Shown: positions 31,501 through 46,500 of the stretch, in pieces
Position numbering within the stretch: position 1 is the first letter of the stretch
Layout of the letters: every line of letters begins with the position of its first letter
DNA from: Dysidea avara
Taxonomy: Eukaryota > Porifera > Demospongiae > Dictyoceratida > Dysideidae
Reading direction: 5' to 3'
DNA length: 64,000 nt
Assembly (NCBI RefSeq): GCF_963678975.1
Contig: NC_089280.1
Coordinates: 2,555,001-2,619,000 of the forward strand
Position numbers and translations under genes: made by a program
Notes under the pieces: generated by a model
The model's database searches: none
Told to the model about the DNA's origin: nothing
What the model saw: the letters and a program-made list of their open reading frames with translations, nothing else

Positions 31501-33708
31501 ACCTGTCTAAACTGGCCATTATAAAAATCCCCACATGTGCCAACTGTATACAAAGTGACCTGCGTAATGCAGCCACCTCCTTAATGAGGTCAGAAAATTT
31601 GCCCTTATGATGACCGGAATAGACAGGTTTCACTGTACTATATATTATCAAATATTGAATTAAATCATGCAATGAAATACATTTATAAGTCTGTCTTCAA
31701 TAATCATCATTGTATCTACATAGAAAAGAAGAAATGTGAGTAAAAACAAACCTCAAAGTCAGCCATAGGCTGGTTTTGGGGCCTTATAAAGTATAAAAAG
31801 AAGTGAAATCCACACAAAAACAGCCAAGCTGTGAAAAATGGTGCGGCCTTAAAACCTGGGTGAAAAAAAGAAAGGTGGTGGCCAAGAAAAAATGGCTGCA
31901 ATGATGTTAATGCTAAAAAGTTTCAATAATGGCTGTGTGCATTGTTAAAATTTATTAGCATTAACATCATTGCAGCCATTTCTTGGCCGCCACCTTTGAT
32001 TTCACAACTTTTTTCACCCAGGCTTTTGAGGCTGCACCATTTTTTCACAGCTTGGTTGTTTTTGTGTGGATACTACTTACTTATCAGACTTACATACACA
32101 TGTACGGCAATACTGATATCTGAGTTTGTACATTAATGGAAATAAATAAACTTATATTAAAAAAATATTCTAGTTTAAACATATCCAATAGTATGTTCGT
32201 AAATCTGCCAATGGATAATCTAGATTGTAGGGTTGTACAAATACTTAAATCAATATCGGTACTGAGATTGCAAGTGTTGGCATTGGTCAATTACGAGGTC
32301 TATATCACCGATATATTATTTATGTTGTATAAATACTATTACAAGCCAAGCATTTGTGCAAGTGACTTCATGGTGCAGTGGTAACTGCTGAAATTCTGTG
32401 AGTGGGTGGGGATTCCAGCTGGGTTTGATTCACAGTATAAACATGTGATTTTTTTTCTTTACTGGAGGTTTTTCATACATAACATCTTTTTTTGTACAGT
32501 TGATTTGTAGTAACAAATCAGACCAGTGTCTTCTCAAAATGCTTTACAAAAAGGCATGGGTAACTAAATACAGTATTGAATTGCTGGAAAACATTTGAAT
32601 TAACCAGTGAAAAAGCTACACTTGTATCTCAAAATAAGGGATATCAGTTACACTTTTGAACTATCAACTGTTTCTGTAATATTAGTTTGTCAGAAAACCT
32701 GTTTAGTACTTGATAATAAATATCACATATTGGATCAGATGTAAAAATGTAGTATCTAGTATATTGTTCTTATGAAACTATTACAGCAGAAATCCTTGAA
32801 AAAATGTACACTCTATTAGAGTATTACAAGAACAATTAACAAATAGTAGTCAACTTAAGTCTGAAATACAATACTATTGTATTGTAACTTCTGTCTTCCA
32901 TATAATCACCATTGTATGATAAAATAACAAGCCTAAAGGCCAGTTTATGACCAGTTATGGGATATACAAATAATAATAAAACATAAGTAGTGAAATCCAT
33001 GAAAAACAGTCGAGCTGTAAAAAGAGTGTGGCCTTCAAAAGCCTGGGTGAAAATCTTGTGAAATCAATGGAGGCAGCCAAGAAATGGCTGCAATGATGTC
33101 AATGCTAATAAGTTATAATTAACAAGTCCATCATTAAAGTTTATTAGCATGGCAGCCATTTCTTGACCACCACTTTGATTTCACAACTTTTCACCTAGAC
33201 TTTTGATGGCTGCACCCTTTTTACAGCTTAGCTGTTTTTGCAAGGATTTGAATTAATGACAAACCTCTTCAGTAAGTATTGAAGGCCTCAAACCATTTCT
33301 GATATTCCAGTCAAACTCTTGAGATTTAATACTTAGAGGAGGAAGAACTTGCAAAGTCATCAGCTCATAGATTGTCATCCCCAGTGAAAATATGTCAACC
33401 TATAGTACACAGAATTGAAAGCAAGCAAACACTAATACATAATACCTCAACTGTAGCAATAAAGAATATCATACAGTATTATATCATACAGTACTATCGT
33501 ACTGTATAGTAGGGGTTGGAAAGAAATCATATGGTTTTGTGGATTTTCGCACCTTAAAAAACAGACTTGCAATAAGTTTTACCCAAAAAAACCACCCGGA
33601 ATACATTAGTACTGCTGTAACGATGCTGTACCTTGGTTAAATGAAGCGAAAAGTCGTACATTTCGATGTACAATGTTTTTAAAATTTCAAAATTCACCTG
33701 GATTTTGT

Positions 33709-33771
<63 letters not shown>

Positions 33772-34501
33772 CCGGGTGTCTGTATTTAGCAGATCACGGA
33801 TCAACGGATCACGTGATATGCATGCTCAACTCGATTTTGAGCACTGGGAAATATTTATACCCTAGTGTAACATACAGCATACTGTAGAATTTATATTTTA
33901 TCCACAGGTAGAAAGCCTGAAGAGATTTCAATCGATACTATATAACTATAATAATTAGAGCGCGCGCGCATTAAAAATTTAACACACGTACAGAGTAAGA
34001 TAACACAAGTACAGAGTAAGATGATTTTAATTCACCTTAAAACTGAATCACTGATGTAATCTTTACACCAACACAATAATCAATAGACTAGTTCTGTATT
34101 GCAAAAACAAACGACAAAGGATACACGCCAACATATTAGAAGCCTATTCACACGTGAGTGCGCTAGCGTATCCTTTGTCGTTTGTTTTTGCAATACAGAA
34201 CTAGTCTATTGAATATTGTGTTGGTGTAAAGAATACATCAGTGATTCAGTTTTAAGGTGAATTAAAATAATCTTACTCTGTACGTGTGTTAAATTTTTAA
34301 TACGCGCGCTCTAATTATTATAGTTATGTAGTATCGATTGAAATCTCTTCAGGCTCCCTACCTGTGGATAAAATATAAATTCTACAGTATGCTGTATGTT
34401 ACACTAGGGTATAAATATTTCCCAGTGCTCAAAATCGAGTTGAGCATGCATATCACGTGATCCGCCGATCCGTTGATCCGTGATCCGCTAAATATAGACG
34501 C

Positions 34502-34598
<97 letters not shown>

Positions 34599-37500
34599 CT
34601 GTAAGACCCGGTTGTGCTAGGTCTACGGCTCCAGAAATTTCAGACAGCTAAGGTAATGATGGCGGATTCACGAATCGTGTTCTGATTACGTTCTGTCCAC
34701 TGCACCATGCTGTTTGCTTTCATCATTCATTCGTTTCTTTGTTCTTCTTGAAGGATAATTAATAGTTGCAGCACTTAATAGTTGCAGAGTGTGCCACAAC
34801 CCAAACATGTGATTTTAACAAAGTGTGAGTACGTGTGTGTAAGAGGAGGGTGAACGGGTGCAGTACCCAAGGAGTTGTCTCTAGCATTTATTAACACTGG
34901 GTAGTCATTTTATATAGTCTTAATTACCAGTTCAGCTTTTTTGTGAAGTAGCTAGCTAATAATGTCCACCAAAATGACATCTCTAAACTTGAAATGATTC
35001 AACATCGAGCTGCTCGTTTTGTCTTAAATAAGCCTTGGAACAGACACCACCGTGACAGTATCACAGACATGCTAAATGAACTAAATTGGCCATCTTTACA
35101 AGAACGTAGAAAGCAAGCACGCCTCATCTTATTGTACAAGATGGTTAATCATTTATTACTGGTCCCAAATCACTGTCAGTCATCATTAAATCAAAATGCT
35201 ACCTGAGCCCATCACGATCAGAAATTTAATCATATACAATCTTCAGTAAACACGTATCTCTATTCATTCCTACCCAGAACTATTCCCCATTGGAACGATT
35301 TATGTATCCCAACCATTGATCTTGAAACATTGAAACAATTAACTACTCCTACTTTATAATTGTAACTTACCACTTATTGTAACTTAGTATTTATCACTCA
35401 CTGTAAATTTAGTAATCTAGCGCTTATTATAACTAACCACTTACTGTAATTTAGCACTCATTGTACTATGAACCTAACACCTATTGTAACTTAGCACTTA
35501 TTGTAACTTAGCACTAATCATTATTGTAACTTAGAATAGACACTTATGTTATTGTAACTTAAACTAGGCACTTATGTGTACGTACCGTGTACATTAGCGT
35601 TAAAACCCTGTTGGGTGATTGCTCATTAATAAATAAATAATGTCTTTGAGGGGTGGATTCACCTCGAGATCCAGACTTCTAAAAGCGAGGATTCCATTCT
35701 TAAAGGTGGGCTTTCCAGCAATGTTTTACTGTAAATCACCATTAGAAATGCAGCTGAAGCCTTTAACAGTTACTGTAATAGCATTAAAAGACAATATGAT
35801 AACTATTTTTAGAGACGCTTATTGCATACGAAGGTAAAAGATAGCTGCTTCAAGTGATATTTATACTATGTGGAAAACAAAGAGTATAATATAGCTAGCT
35901 AGGCAAAATAAGTAAAGAAACTAGCTATTTAAAAAATTAAAAATTGTAAAAGGAAGTAGGGATTGGTATAACATACATGCTACAAAAAGTAAGGAAACAA
36001 GCTTAAAAACATTACAGTTGAAATGAGAAATGATCCAGTAGTAAAAAGTAAGGAAACAAGATTAGACAACTACTTGCTAAAATGAGACACACTTTAATCC
36101 CTACTTTTGGCTAATTTGATGGTATCATTTCAGGATGCTAGCCAAAAGTATAGGGATTAAAGTGTGTCTCATTTAGCAAGTAGTCGTCTAATGTTGTTTC
36201 CTTACTTTTTACTACTGGATCATTTCTTATTTCAACTGTAACATTTTTAAGCTTGTTTCCTTACTATTTGTAGCATATCAACCCCTACTTTGAAATTTTT
36301 AATTTTATAAATAGCTAGTTAAACATAATATTTTGTAATTTGGTCTGATAAAAACAATCTTATATGTACGTATATCACAATTATATAGCATTCCAGATAA
36401 TTATCCAAGTTTAATTACTTTCTATGTCTGTAATGAATATATTTAAACCTTCTATTTAAACCTTCTTAAAATTATTATTATTACAGAGTTTTGTGTTGTT
36501 GCAGTATTCACAAAAGTTATGATTTTTCAAGTGGAAAGGCTGTAAGACTAGTTATTACAGAACACACCTTTTCACCAAGTGGTTCTAATCCATGATATTC
36601 CATAACTTCAGGAGCAGTGTGGCCTGGAGTAGATGGCTTTCTGTAAAAGCCCTCAGGGCCTACGAATGCTGATACACCTAGATCAGCCAGCTTTACTAAA
36701 GCTCCTCCATTCTGACAAGCTGTACACCTCAGAGATGTATCTTTAGCAGTAAAACAATCATGACCAGCTTGTGGGAAACTAAACACCAGTATATTATCAG
36801 GTTTGATGTCATAGTGGACTATGGCCTTACTGTGAAGGTAAACCAGTGCTGATGACACCTAAAATACAACACAAACAACAATTACAGCCTAAACAGTAAA
36901 TAGCTGTTGGCAATCCATATTTAAACTATGATTCATATATAATAATGGTTACCTGCTTGGCAGTTTCAACTAGCGATTCAGGACACAGGTAGTATCCAGT
37001 GCTGCTGTAGGCTTTAAGAAGATTCTTTACATTGCCAAAGGGAGCACATTCCATCACAAACGATAATGTCGATATACAAAACCCAATACATTTAATAATA
37101 TTGGTATGATCTATGGAGAGAATCTTGTTCAGTTCTTGTCGCACTAAGGAGTAAACTTGGGGTATATCATCTTCCATACCATCAGGAGATGTTCGGGTGC
37201 AAGATTTAACAGCTACTGCGATGCCTCTCTGAAAAAGGTGTAATGCTACTGTTATAATAGTACAATAAATGTTCTGAACTCCAGCCAAGCTGTATGAAAA
37301 GAGGCATGGCTTCCATAACAGTGTGAGCTTTAAAAGTTGTGAAATCAATGGTGGCAGTGATACAAAATGTCTTCCATATAACATCAACAACATTGTAGCC
37401 ATTTTTAAACCAAAACCTTTGACATAACAACTTTTTAAACTCAGACTGTTGTGAAGGCCACACCCCTTGGCTGTTTTTGGCATAAGTATCACTTTTTGTT

Positions 37501-40500
37501 TGTCTTATTTCTACATGCATCACAAATAATTCACTCTAATAAAGAAGCAGATATGCAGAACCTTCTATTGCTAAAGAACTATTAGCATCGAGGCTACCTC
37601 AAGGGTTTTTTCTCCTTTCTACAACCTTTTCAACACTTTTTATATAACATCTTTAAACAGGCTGTAGGACTAGGTGTCCTATAGACCTTCAGCACTTGGG
37701 CTGTAAAGCCATAACAAAAAAGATACTTTTATTTAGAGCAGATTTAAGCTAGGACTTCCATTTATAAAGTAAACATCTACAGAGTTTGTCAGCTTTAATT
37801 GGTGGTGGTAGTCCTGGGAATTAAGCGTGTGTTCACTGGTTTGACCTACGCTATCTTTTATAGGCTTTAGTCTATTATGCTCCAAAATCTTTCAATTATT
37901 CTTTCTGGTAATTCTTTTTTACTCACTTGTTATTCCCAAAAGTATTCCTGTTTGCCATGGTGTAGAAATCTGATTGAAGATTTTTTATGTCATTACCAAA
38001 CACATATAGAAAGCACATGATCCTGCTACTTGCAAAGGGGTAGCATAAAGCAGGCCACCAGCAGCCATAGAAAAGGGATAGCTGACTTTGTAATTGTTAT
38101 TTGTTTTTGCAGCTGGTCTGGAACATTCTTTAATTTTTCACATGCACAAAACGATATGCAATTTGTTATTTCACTAAGCCCTGAATAAATTCAGCTAGCG
38201 TTGTTAGGGTTGTAGGCTTGGCAACATATTACACTTGTACTATAATTGTTGAAAAATGCACTATGTGACTCACTAGTTCTTTATCAAATCTGTAAAAATA
38301 TGGATAATAAATGTGCTTAACCTCCCTTAAATAAATTGAATAAAGTATGTAAAAAAATTGTTCTACAGTAAGTGTTGCATATAAGCATAGGAAGAAAATA
38401 CAAAGTAAAGAGGGAAAACTTTGAAGGCATGTATCTCAGAGATGGCAAGATCAATTTAGCTCATGTTTGGTGTCCCATCCCATAAGAATGCAAGTCATTT
38501 ACTTCCCTCAACAGTAAGCATGACCAAGCTACGGATGCACGAAAACTCTTAGTTCTGAATAAAACACACTGGTCTGTCACATGCCTGTGCCTGCTTTTAA
38601 ATTGTATCTTAAGTCATTTCATCACACTACAAGTAAGATGTATTAGTGTACTGCACAAAAATAACATGCAATAGTTGTGTATACTGCATGGAGGTATTTA
38701 GTCAATGTAAAATGTTTCATGTAGTTAGCATGCATACAAACACACCCTGTTAACTACGTACATTACCTTCAAATATTTCATTTTTTCAACTTTTCCAAAT
38801 CCTCCTTTTCCCAATGTTTTGTTTTCATTTTGGAGTTGTGATGTGTCAATTTTGTCTACTAAAATATCATCAAACACCTACAGCAGGACAATGATATCAT
38901 CATTACCTGTACTCTCATCTTATTCTCTGAGAATGCATACTTTACAGGTAGTAGCTACTATGTTCTATAATTATATAAGAAATTGTTTTACTACTTACCA
39001 GGTCAGGTGCAAGGTGTTTGATTAGCAAACTGTCATGATGAAGACAATTAATAGTGTCAGATTTTTGCACCTGTACTAGAACTGCCTGGACAGTGAAGGC
39101 TACACAATTATTAAGACACTCATAACTATTTCCATATGTTGAAAATTCTATTGTACGGCTGTCAATAACACATTTGTCATCATAACAATAAGGGCAGGGA
39201 ATCAGTTGGAACACATCATCATTATTTGAGTAAATTCCTTTATCAAGCTGGCCCTCAAACCAATCCATTAGAACTTCATCCACTATCTCCAAGATGTGCG
39301 ATAAAATCTGCACACTCATAACATCAGAATAGTGCACTTTGCTACCTTGTTGTGTACGAGAGATCATCTCATAATCTGGTACACTTATTTCAAAGCCTTC
39401 CTTACATTTAAGGTCAGCTAGTCTGTCTGTGTTGTGTGGCGTATATATCAACATGCCATCATCTATTTTACTCATAGTGGCAGAAATAGGAATCTTATCA
39501 TTGTTTTTATTGTTAGCAGTACAAAATGCATTGATACGAAATATAATATGTTCTCCCAAAGAAAGCTCAATGCAGTTTCCATAGCAAGACCACCTACACA
39601 ACAATTCGCCTATCAAAGCAGTGTCATTTGTAGCAATATGTTTATACGATATTTGTGGAATACAGTTATCACAGATGATTTTATGGAAGCTATTGAAATT
39701 TCCTGATGATAATAATCGTGATAGTAATTTTGGCCAAAAACTCACAGGCAAATAATGAACAAGGAATATCCTCCGGTAACACACTCCTGTAAAGTGTAAT
39801 AAAATGTAGTTAATTGTTGTCTGTTGAGCAGTTGAAGAGTACAAGTGTATACCTCGTGCAGGAGTGACACAATGGTCAACAAAGTACAATTTTTTTGATC
39901 TTCTTTGAGGAAAATTACCCTGTTCAGTTGCAAACAGTTTTTCAGGATATATGTTCTGCAGAAGAGATGGCATCAGCAGTGTATGGGAACTGAGCGGAAC
40001 AATGAGCCCACACTTCTGTAATAATAAAATGATAGGATCTATCAGGAAAGGTGCAAGTTTTAGCTTTCTTGTAAGAAACTCTTCCAGCTTAACTTTGCTA
40101 ACTTTCCCATCACCAGTAGCAGTATCTATGTAGTATAATAAATCATAATGACAAAGGCCACACATAGGAAATACTATATAGTTCATACTGGACAACTAAG
40201 AAAATATGTCAGTGAAGTTGTATTATATCCCATACCCAATGTGTAGTTCAGTGTAGAGTATAATTTCATTACACTTAATATGTGACTGGATTTCGGAAAA
40301 ACAATCCAAATCGCACATTAAAAGTTTTGAGATAAACGGTTTTAAAGAATTTAAGCCAGCATAACTCTCCAAGGATAGCAAGCACGCATATGAAATTTAC
40401 ACTAAAGATGCATCAATCTGTTACCTTGCAGACCACTTCCAGTACTTGTAGCTGATCGTAGAGTTTCCCGCCAAATAAGATAGAAAATCTGAGCAGTTGG

Positions 40501-43500
40501 ACAAGCGAAGTAGTATCACGAGTACTCACAAAGGGGTGGAGGGTGGGGGGTGGCAGGGTGGGCAAGGGTTAGACCTCAAAATGGAGGCAGACCATGATTG
40601 GAGTCCAGAGACGAGATTACAGGGATGTGATGGCTCCTTAGTGGTTGATATGTAGCAAAATCCACAGAAAAAACGTCTGGCCAACATTATCAGGCTGTCC
40701 ACCAGTAAACCACTGATTCTTGCCAAGCCAGGTCCTTCACAAGGCCTAAAACTGCCATTCGAGCTCTACACACACCCCAGAAAAGACGTCTGTTGAAACC
40801 AGCTTCGAGTAGTTTGAGTGGTACTGAGTGTCAAAACTACTAGTACGATAGTGTAGCTATCCACTGGAGGTGTTAGTTTGATTTTGACAGATGTGCAATT
40901 ATAGGATCAGTTCTGTAAAATCTGGTCACACATATTAACTACAGCTCAATCTGTTGTCTGATGCTCACAGATGCTGTAATTAAGATGTTGTATGAAGTAC
41001 CTGGCCAAGCCATGTATGCTTATTTTAAAGAACACATAGTGGACATACACAAATAACATATGACCTAAAATGACAGGGATAATTATCAAGTCAGAACTAC
41101 TGGATCGCATATGGCTCTTAGTCATGTACTTACAATCAAACTGCAAAGTTAAAATGAGTGTTAGCACATCAAAGAGCCACTGTGAGTCCACAAAGCAAAA
41201 TGTTTGATTATCCACAGATCCTAAATCCATTAACTTTCCTATGAGCACGCATATGCAATTACAGTATACAGTTGACTTGCATACCATGTTCTTTGATGTA
41301 TGTAACAGCAACAAGGATTTCAGCCTTTTGTAAATCGTACTGCTCTCCCAAACTACACACCGACAACATCATAATAATACCAAATAAAGGAAAGCAACTA
41401 TTACCTAACAATATCCTTCCACACCACAACAGGTAGCGACTTGTCATTCATCTTGTTAAGAATCTTTTCCTGTAGTCTATAGTAACTTGCTGGGATTGTC
41501 ATGCTTGACAATCTTTGAGTGTACAGCTTGTCACCTAACATTATAACAATACCACAACCTTCTACACAAGCACAAGAATGACAAGGCAGAAATAAATAGC
41601 CAGCACCATTGATACTAATTGACAAAATAACTTAAGGGCACAAATATATAGCTTTAGTCAATACTTCTAAAAACCAGGCATCCATGCTATCCCTTTCTAG
41701 GTAATTACATATTATTAATCACATACAAAAACTAATTTGATACAAATGCTATGCTATTATTTATTTAGCTAGTTAATTAGATTTTGGTCATATATATTGT
41801 AATTTAATACAGTTTGTATTATGTTGCTGTGCACTGCATGCTAACAAAGTATAACTATACAAATTACATGGTGAAGTATGATTTCAACAGTTTATAATCT
41901 GTCTACCATGTTTTCTTATGCAAATTCTGTAGATGAAGCTTCAATTAAAGGCGCCTTTTATTTCTCAGTATGAGAATGCCCTCTTTCAACTCTAAGGGAT
42001 ACATTTTTTTACAAGGCTTGCTATGTTGTTTTTGGCTATTAAATTCTAATGGGAAGGTTGTTCACAAAGGTATATACAACAAGCTTTCATGGTCTTCACA
42101 CATAAGCAACACAGCTGCAAAGGCCTATAGAACATTAAACTTTCCAAACTGTAACCTGGGTAGCTGTTCATCTAAGGTCAAAGCATCAGCTTATCTTACA
42201 TCAGTTCATCCATCATTGGAGTATGCTGCAGTTGTTTGGGACCTTTTCGTCATAACAATACCCAATGGTTAGTGAAAACACAGCATAGCTAGGGCAGATA
42301 CATGGATCCTAAATGATGTCAACTGATGCAGCTCAGTTACATCAGGAGTTTATAAGCACAGGCACGTATGAGCTCCTGGCTACATCTATGATGCAACATG
42401 TCTTGACCAAGCCTCCAATTATGACAATATTCAATTCTAACAATATTAAGGTAATAACTGCCCGCCCTTACTACCCGATTGCTCTCAAGGTGACGGGAAA
42501 CAAGGAATCTTATTGTGTTGGCATTAGAGTGCTAAAGATTGATTTAGCCTGTACTGTATATAGGTGTTGGTAAAAGCAGCCATAAAGTTGGCCACAAACT
42601 GATCTTGGAGCTTCTAAAATACACAAAAAGTGATAATGTAAAAAGAGCCAAGCTACAAAAAAAAAACAACAGTGAGGCTTTAAAAGGAGTTTAAAACATT
42701 AGCAATCAACAGTGGTAGCCAAGATTTAGCTGCAATGATGACAATAACAAATTAACAATCAGTTTATACATGTGCATTACAGCTTGGCAGGATGCCAACA
42801 GAGAAGGGGGGTGGGGGAGGGAAATTGGGGCATTTTGCCTTGGGCTCCACTTTGTAAGGGGCCTCTAGCTAGGGATCTTATAGCTACATCATCCACACAT
42901 ACAATAAAACAGTCATACAGTAGTGTAAATCTTCTCCATAGAGTGAAAGACACAAGAAGCTTCAATCTTATAAAGCGCTTAAATAGAGTGCGAATTTTAC
43001 ATCAAGATCGAGATAATACAGCAGTCAGGCAAAATATTCAGTTATAGTAGCTACTCTAACACATGTTATAGAACTTTGCGTGGGCGAGATCAAAGGAAAA
43101 AGTGTACTTTAAATTTCATAAAGCACACTCTCAGCCGGCCAACTGCTTCATCGACCACAAAGAGTGCTTTATTGCACCGCAAAGAGTGCTTTATTGAACG
43201 AATAAAGCACTCTTTGCGGTGCAATAAAGCACTCTTTGTGGCAATAAAGCACAGTTGGCCACGTGCCTTAGTGTAGGCTAATAGCCTACGGGGCTCGCGC
43301 CAGCACGACTAATCACCCAAACCGGTGAAGGCTGATAGCCTCACCGCGCTGAGTGATCAATCACCCCAGCCGATACGAGTTCCACCACTGGATTGCTTTT
43401 ATAGACATACCTAAATGCTTCGATGATGGGTGGGAGAAGATAACGTTGCTGTTACGTTTGTTAATGTAAACGGACAAGTCCTGGAGATATCACGGAAATA

Positions 43501-46500
43501 CTTCACCATGTGACTCGCAATAGAATTGATTGTGGGTTGCGAGCAAAACCTGCCAAAAGACGCGATGAACGTCTACTGTGCCGAACTATGGTGAAATACG
43601 CGTGAGTTACTTTGTTAAACTAGTTTGTGTGCGTTCAGGCTGCTAATAGTTCGTGCAACGCTTGTTAATTACGAGTCCTAGTGTATGGTGAAGCTACACG
43701 ACTAGAAAGTTCCATAAATCATTTAAAGCATAGCCTTGCTCGTGCTATATGAAAAATAAAGTACTCGGCGCTTGGCCTCGTACTTTATTTTTCATATACC
43801 ACTCGCGGCTATGCTTTAACATATACGTATAGTTAGTGTTTAATAATTTTCTAGGTGGTACACACTTGGCAGAAAGCTTGCTATAAAATATGCACGTTTG
43901 AGTCACCATAATAAATAGAGTATTCACCACTCTCATATTCAATCACAGAGGGTCTAACTTTCTGGGGAGTATTCTCCCAGACCCCCTAGGTTGGCAACCT
44001 CCACATGCTAATAGCTGTTTCCTATACCTATATCTGCCCCCTAAATTCTCAGCTCTGCAGCTTGGTCATTTGGGCTTGACTGACTGACTGACTGACAGTT
44101 AAAATATTGACTGAATGGGTGCATTGACAATTCTAAGACAAACATGTAATTGAATATTAAGAGTATGGTAAGTCACTATATCAAGCATGTATATTAGTGA
44201 TGTGCGATATTAGGATTTTGGTTTCGGTATGATATCGATACGATAATTGGTAAAATATTGAAATTTCGATACTTTTCAATATTTTTTCTTTTGATTAATT
44301 ACGTGAGGCAAATGTTTATAATTAACAGCTATGCTTTATAGAATTTGTGTTGAAGGTAATAACAAGCCTTGGAAACTGGTAGACGCTTTTTAAAATGGCT
44401 AAACTGAGCTTCATTTCTACCGTGATTGCACAATCACACACCAAAAGTTGTAAATTACCAAACCATATTACTCAATATATTGAAAATTTAGCAAAATATT
44501 CACTATACGATAGATATTGATATCAGTTATAAAAATATTGAGATTCGATACGATATCAGTATTGGAAAAAATATTGCAATGTCGATAATTTTTCGGCATA
44601 TTGCACATCACTAATGTATATGAACTGTTAAGCAAAAATATGTTTTAAGCCCCGACACTAACCTAGGTATGATTTTATTCGACCAGCAGTTTCATACAAG
44701 CAATGAATTAGTTCTTCAACGCTATCATTGCATTTTCCTTTACAAGAGACAAACTTAATGGCCCTTATGCTGGGATAGAATTCACATGAATAAATCCCTT
44801 GAATTATCTCCACTAGGTGATCTTTTTTCTTGTCAAAATTATCAACAAGGTCAATGTGAGTACCCACCATTACCACTGCAGAATATCTTGCTCTGGCCTG
44901 TTTAAAGATAAACATATTTAATCTGGATATCACAACTGGCTACTGCATTACTTTAATCGCCAAGAGATATTCCTTAAGATCCTTAACAGCAGTCAACCCA
45001 TCACAAACTCTCCAGCACAAAACGTACAATGATTTACGACAAATATAGCATTGATGAACAGGAGAGTACTACAGTAAATATACACCATCACACTATTTTT
45101 TTAAATAAATACACATGTTAAATTTAATAATTTATTAAAGTATACAAATCACTCTGCTAAGTATGGCTGTGAGCTGTCTAGCAAATGACTTTACATATTA
45201 TACGAGCGCCAAAGGTCTAGCTCAATAGTATCGACTACCACTTACTTTTCCAGAAAAATCCCTGACATAGAAGCACATTTTTGGAATAGACACTTTTGGA
45301 TAGAGCCATATTTCTTGACTAATTCCAACTGTTGGTTTAAGGAGTGAGTGATCTACAATATATACAGTACATATAGTATGAAAATGTATAAACCTGCTTG
45401 TAATTTATTAGTTAGTACAAGACTGGTTCACAAAAGTGAAAAACAATTGGATGAATACACGGATTATAAAAATGAACACAACACACCAGTAAACACAATA
45501 GCATTTACCATTGACATCTCTCAAGTGATGAAGGAGGGTAGTTTTCCCACAACTACCAAGTCCCATGAGAAACACTTTAACTGCTGGAACTCCATCATAG
45601 CTATTACACAAAATTAAAAATATATAAATCACAGTTACATAGATTTAGCATAGGCCTAGCTGCTAAATACATACCATAGAGCTTGGTAGGCACATCCACT
45701 TAACATACATCACTTTTGTTAAGCACATGTGCCTAATAAAAAAAACATTGTCATAAGTATTATGAGTTCACTCTGTATGGGTGGTGTGGCTTATAGTCAC
45801 CATAGTTTTGTGTAAATCCTTTGTGTAGAGCATACTGTAGAAAGCCCTTTCATTTGCTAAGCATAGTGAATGGCATGTTTTTACTGGACATGTGTACCAT
45901 GTGAAATTTCACACCTCGTGCCATTGACAAACCACTAGCATTTCTTCTCTTGTATAGCTGTACCTCTTGTTGGAGCTTTGTGTTTGTCCAGACGCACCAC
46001 AACACAAGTCATGTTCCAATACTGTATCAAATAATTAGTCTTACAATAGTGTGTGCGTTTGGACAGGCTTTTGTTAAACATTAAATTTAGTGAACCAGTT
46101 TCACTTATCAATCGTTTGATACAAATACTGTTCCATTTTATGTCACTACTGAAACCATTGGTCCAAAATACTTGCTAGACTCATACTCCATGCAATACTG
46201 ACACAAAAAACCTGTCGCAGTATTTTGCACATGATTTGTGCTGTGCTTTCAACCATGATTAAGTACAAGAAACACTTAATAAAATGTGCTTAATATATAA
46301 TTGCACTTAACAACCAGGTTTTACGGTAGGTCAACTACGATGGATGTGAAAATTATATAGTGAATGGCAAAATAAAAGCTAAACATACTGCACGTCTGGA
46401 AGCACATATAATTAACTAGTGGACAAACACCAAATGCTTCAATAATATTTTACCGTATCTGTCTAAGAAACATTAGCTTTTCCTTCACTGTAGTAAATTT

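Noticed and set aside
33666..33887. Open frame with ACLP repeats, looks like a repeat protein
   Set aside because: Translation of the CTGC microsatellite. No homology outside the repeat.
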